Below the pieces are notes generated by a model. That model made no database searches. It saw only the letters and a list, made by a program, of their open reading frames with translations, and was not told where the DNA came from. From Geodermatophilus ruber (GTDB taxonomy: Bacteria; Actinomycetota; Actinomycetes; Mycobacteriales; Geodermatophilaceae): 64,000 nucleotides of DNA. The stretch covers positions 62,001 through 126,000 of the forward strand of contig NZ_FOSW01000012.1 of assembly GCF_900114385.1 (NCBI RefSeq), in the 5' to 3' direction. Numbering within the stretch: position 1 is the first letter of the stretch; each line of letters opens with the position of its first letter. The position numbers and the translations under genes are program-made. Shown one piece after another: positions 62,437 to 64,000 of this stretch.

Positions 62437-64000
62437 CGCGCGGGCCCCTGACCACGGAACGACCGGCACCGGAGAGGACGGCGACGGGGATGACATCCAC
62501 CGACGGAGTGACCGGCGAGCCCGAGCGCAGCACGGACTCACCCCTGACCGGCGGGCGCCCGCCGGCCACCGGGGACGAACTGCAGGCCGCCGTCGAGGAG
62601 CAGACCGCGCAGGCGGAGGCGGCGGAGAACGACCCGATCGTGAACGCCGCCCCGGCCCGCAAGCGGGCCGCCGCCAAGAAGGCGCCGGCCAAGAAGACGA
62701 CCGCCAGGAAGAGGACGGCGGAGCAGACGACGGCTGTGAAGGCGACGGCCGGGCAGGCGACGGCCGAGAAGACGACGGCCGAGAAGACGACGGCGGCGAA
62801 GAAGGCGCCCGCGGCCCGGAAGACGGCGGCGAAGAAGACCGCCGCGGAGACCGGGAGCCCCGCGGCGACGACCGTCCCGGCCAGGCGGGCGCCGCGCAAG
62901 AAGGCGGCCCAGGCCGATGTCGCCCAGGCCGATGTCATGGCCGAGCAGGGCGGCACGGCGCAGCCGGAGCGGCCGGGCCCCGACCCGGTCGAGCCGGGCA
63001 CCCCGCAGGTGCCGACGGACCTCGACGGGCAGCCGCCGGCGGAGGAGGGCGCCGCCCAGCACATGACGCCGGCCGAGGTCTCCGAGGAGCAGCTGCGCGC
63101 CGTCGTCGAGGGGTGGTCCTACGCCCCGCACAGCGTGCTCGGCGCGCACCCCGCCACCCAGGGCTGGGTGGTGCGCGCGCTGCGGCCGGACGCGGTCGCG
63201 GTCACCGTCGTCGGCGAGGACGGCTCCCGCTACGAAGCCCGGCAGGTGCACGCCGGCGGCATCTTCGAGGCCCGGCTGCCCGAGCAGCCCGGTGACTACC
63301 GGCTCGAGGTCGCCTACGCCGACGCCCAGGGTGGCACCACGACCTTCGTCGTCGACGACCCCTACCGCTGGCTGCCCACCGTCGGCGAGCTCGACCAGCA
63401 CCTGATCCGCGAGGGGCGGCACGAGCGGCTGTGGGAGGTGCTCGGCGCGCACGTCCGGCGCTACGAGACACCCCGCGGCACGGTGCAGGGCGTCTCCTTC
63501 GCCGTCTGGGCCCCCAACGCCCAGGGCGTCAAGGTGACCGGCGACTTCGACTACTGGGAGGCCCGCGCCTACCCGATGCGCTCGCTGGGCTCCTCCGGGG
63601 TGTGGGAGATCTTCATCCCGGGCGTGCAGACCGGCACCCGCTACCGCTACCACGTCCTCGGGCGCGACGGCGTGTGGCGGGAGAAGTCCGACCCGCTGGC
63701 CTTCGCCACCGAGGTGCCCCCGCTGTCCGCCTCGGTCGTCACCGAGTCCCGCTACGAATGGGCGGACGACGAGTGGTTGACCGCCCGGGCCGACGACCGC
63801 TGGCACGAGCGGCCGATGAGCATCTACGAGGTGCACGCCGGTTCCTGGCGGCAGGGCCTGTCCTACCGGGAGATGGCCGACGAGCTGGTCGACTACGTGG
63901 TCTCCGCCGGCTTCACGCACATCGAGTTCATGCCCCTCGCCGAGCACCCCTTCGGCGGGTCGTGGGGCTACCAGGTCACCTCCTACTACGCCCCGACCGC
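62433..64000 (+). CDS. glgB: 1,4-alpha-glucan branching enzyme with histone-like N-terminal extension (partial)
   Basis: The frame opens at ATG 62433 (overlapping the mak stop) or ATG 62490 (MTSTDGVTGEP) and runs off the window with at least 503 codons. From about residue 215 it is a GlgB: SEEQLRAVVEGWSYAPHSVL (N1 domain), VSFAVWAPNAQGVKVTGDF (CBM48), then MSIYEVHAGSWR at the start of the barrel. Before that lie about 200 residues unlike normal GlgB: repeated AAKKAP, AKKTT, ARKRTA, AEKTTAEKT and AAKKTAAE, resembling histone H1 or the tails of actinobacterial HU proteins, then a Pro/Glu-rich linker. Catalytic residues lie beyond the edge. The composition is the odd feature; the frame is uninterrupted. 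Confidence 0.9.
   Translation, partial: MTRGPLTTERPAPERTATGMTSTDGVTGEPERSTDSPLTGGRPPATGDELQAAVEEQTAQAEAAENDPIVNAAPARKRAAAKKAPAKKTTARKRTAEQTTAVKATAGQATAEKTTAEKTTAAKKAPAARKTAAKKTAAETGSPAATTVPARRAPRKKAAQADVAQADVMAEQGGTAQPERPGPDPVEPGTPQVPTDLDGQPPAEEGAAQHMTPAEVSEEQLRAVVEGWSYAPHSVLGAHPATQGWVVRALRPDAVAVTVVGEDGSRYEARQVHAGGIFEARLPEQPGDYRLEVAYADAQGGTTTFVVDDPYRWLPTVGELDQHLIREGRHERLWEVLGAHVRRYETPRGTVQGVSFAVWAPNAQGVKVTGDFDYWEARAYPMRSLGSSGVWEIFIPGVQTGTRYRYHVLGRDGVWREKSDPLAFATEVPPLSASVVTESRYEWADDEWLTARADDRWHERPMSIYEVHAGSWRQGLSYREMADELVDYVVSAGFTHIEFMPLAEHPFGGSWGYQVTSYYAPT

Noticed and set aside
62640-62900. Separate small histone- or HU-like gene before glgB
   Set aside because: The Lys/Ala-rich tract is in the glgB frame with no stop between them, and there is no HU core domain.

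Overview
The window is very GC-rich, densely coded actinobacterial DNA with no phage, insertion-sequence, CRISPR, tRNA or rRNA signature. GTG starts are frequent, many genes overlap by one to four bases, and several promoters look leaderless. The gene order together with the intergenic repeats suggests the order Geodermatophilales/Frankiales (a Blastococcus-, Geodermatophilus- or Modestobacter-like organism). That placement is inference; no 16S gene is present.

Region 1 (1-11.4 kb) is a catabolic island. It holds a partial luciferase-like FMN monooxygenase, a flavin reductase fused to a GntR/FCD regulator, an asparaginase-type amidohydrolase, a cyclic-amide amidohydrolase (hydantoinase/allantoinase type), an aldehyde dehydrogenase, a crotonase, a cyclase-family metal hydrolase and a three-subunit molybdenum hydroxylase. 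The combination fits oxidative opening of an N-heterocycle followed by amide hydrolysis and aldehyde oxidation, but the substrate is unknown. A DUF3500 gene diverges from it.

Region 2 (12.6-27.7 kb) is amino-acid biosynthesis: leuB, serA, ilvC, ilvN, ilvB and ilvD, all on the minus strand. ilvB is preceded by a promoter, an 11-residue leader peptide ending Leu-Leu-Leu-Val-Ile-Ala, and an intrinsic terminator, which together form a classical branched-chain attenuator. Between serA and ilvC lie two plus-strand membrane proteins. Between ilvB and ilvD lie two tandem PAS-GGDEF-EAL membrane proteins, one with a degenerate GGDEF site.

Region 3 (27.9-45 kb) holds an XRE/MmyB-type regulator, a PH-domain protein, a 2-hydroxyacid dehydrogenase and a lipoprotein sugar dehydrogenase. 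These are followed by a housekeeping block: gatB, a 58-residue membrane protein, gatA, gatC, an ACT protein, ligA, a MetE-like protein, mnmA, a cysteine desulfurase, an MFS transporter and etfA-etfB. From memory, the order serA/leuB-ilvCNB-gat-ligA-mnmA-cysteine desulfurase-etf parallels Mycobacterium tuberculosis Rv2995c-Rv3029c.

Region 4 (45-51 kb) carries a four-gene ABC importer, an enoyl-CoA hydratase and a lone ABC ATPase. Region 5 (51-64 kb) is alpha-glucan/trehalose metabolism: glgX, an FHA protein, glgP, then glgE-treS-mak-glgB, which is the GlgE pathway turning trehalose into branched alpha-glucan. The glgB reading frame begins with about 200 residues of Lys/Ala/Thr-rich, histone-H1-like sequence before the enzyme and runs off the window.

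Two families of short intergenic repeats run through regions 2-5. Family A has four copies; each is a hairpin starting within a few bases after a stop codon, with compensatory stem changes. Family B has three copies; each ends exactly at a GTG start and carries that gene's Shine-Dalgarno sequence. No gene-free stretch exceeds 300 bases; the largest is the ilvB leader region (about 285 bases).
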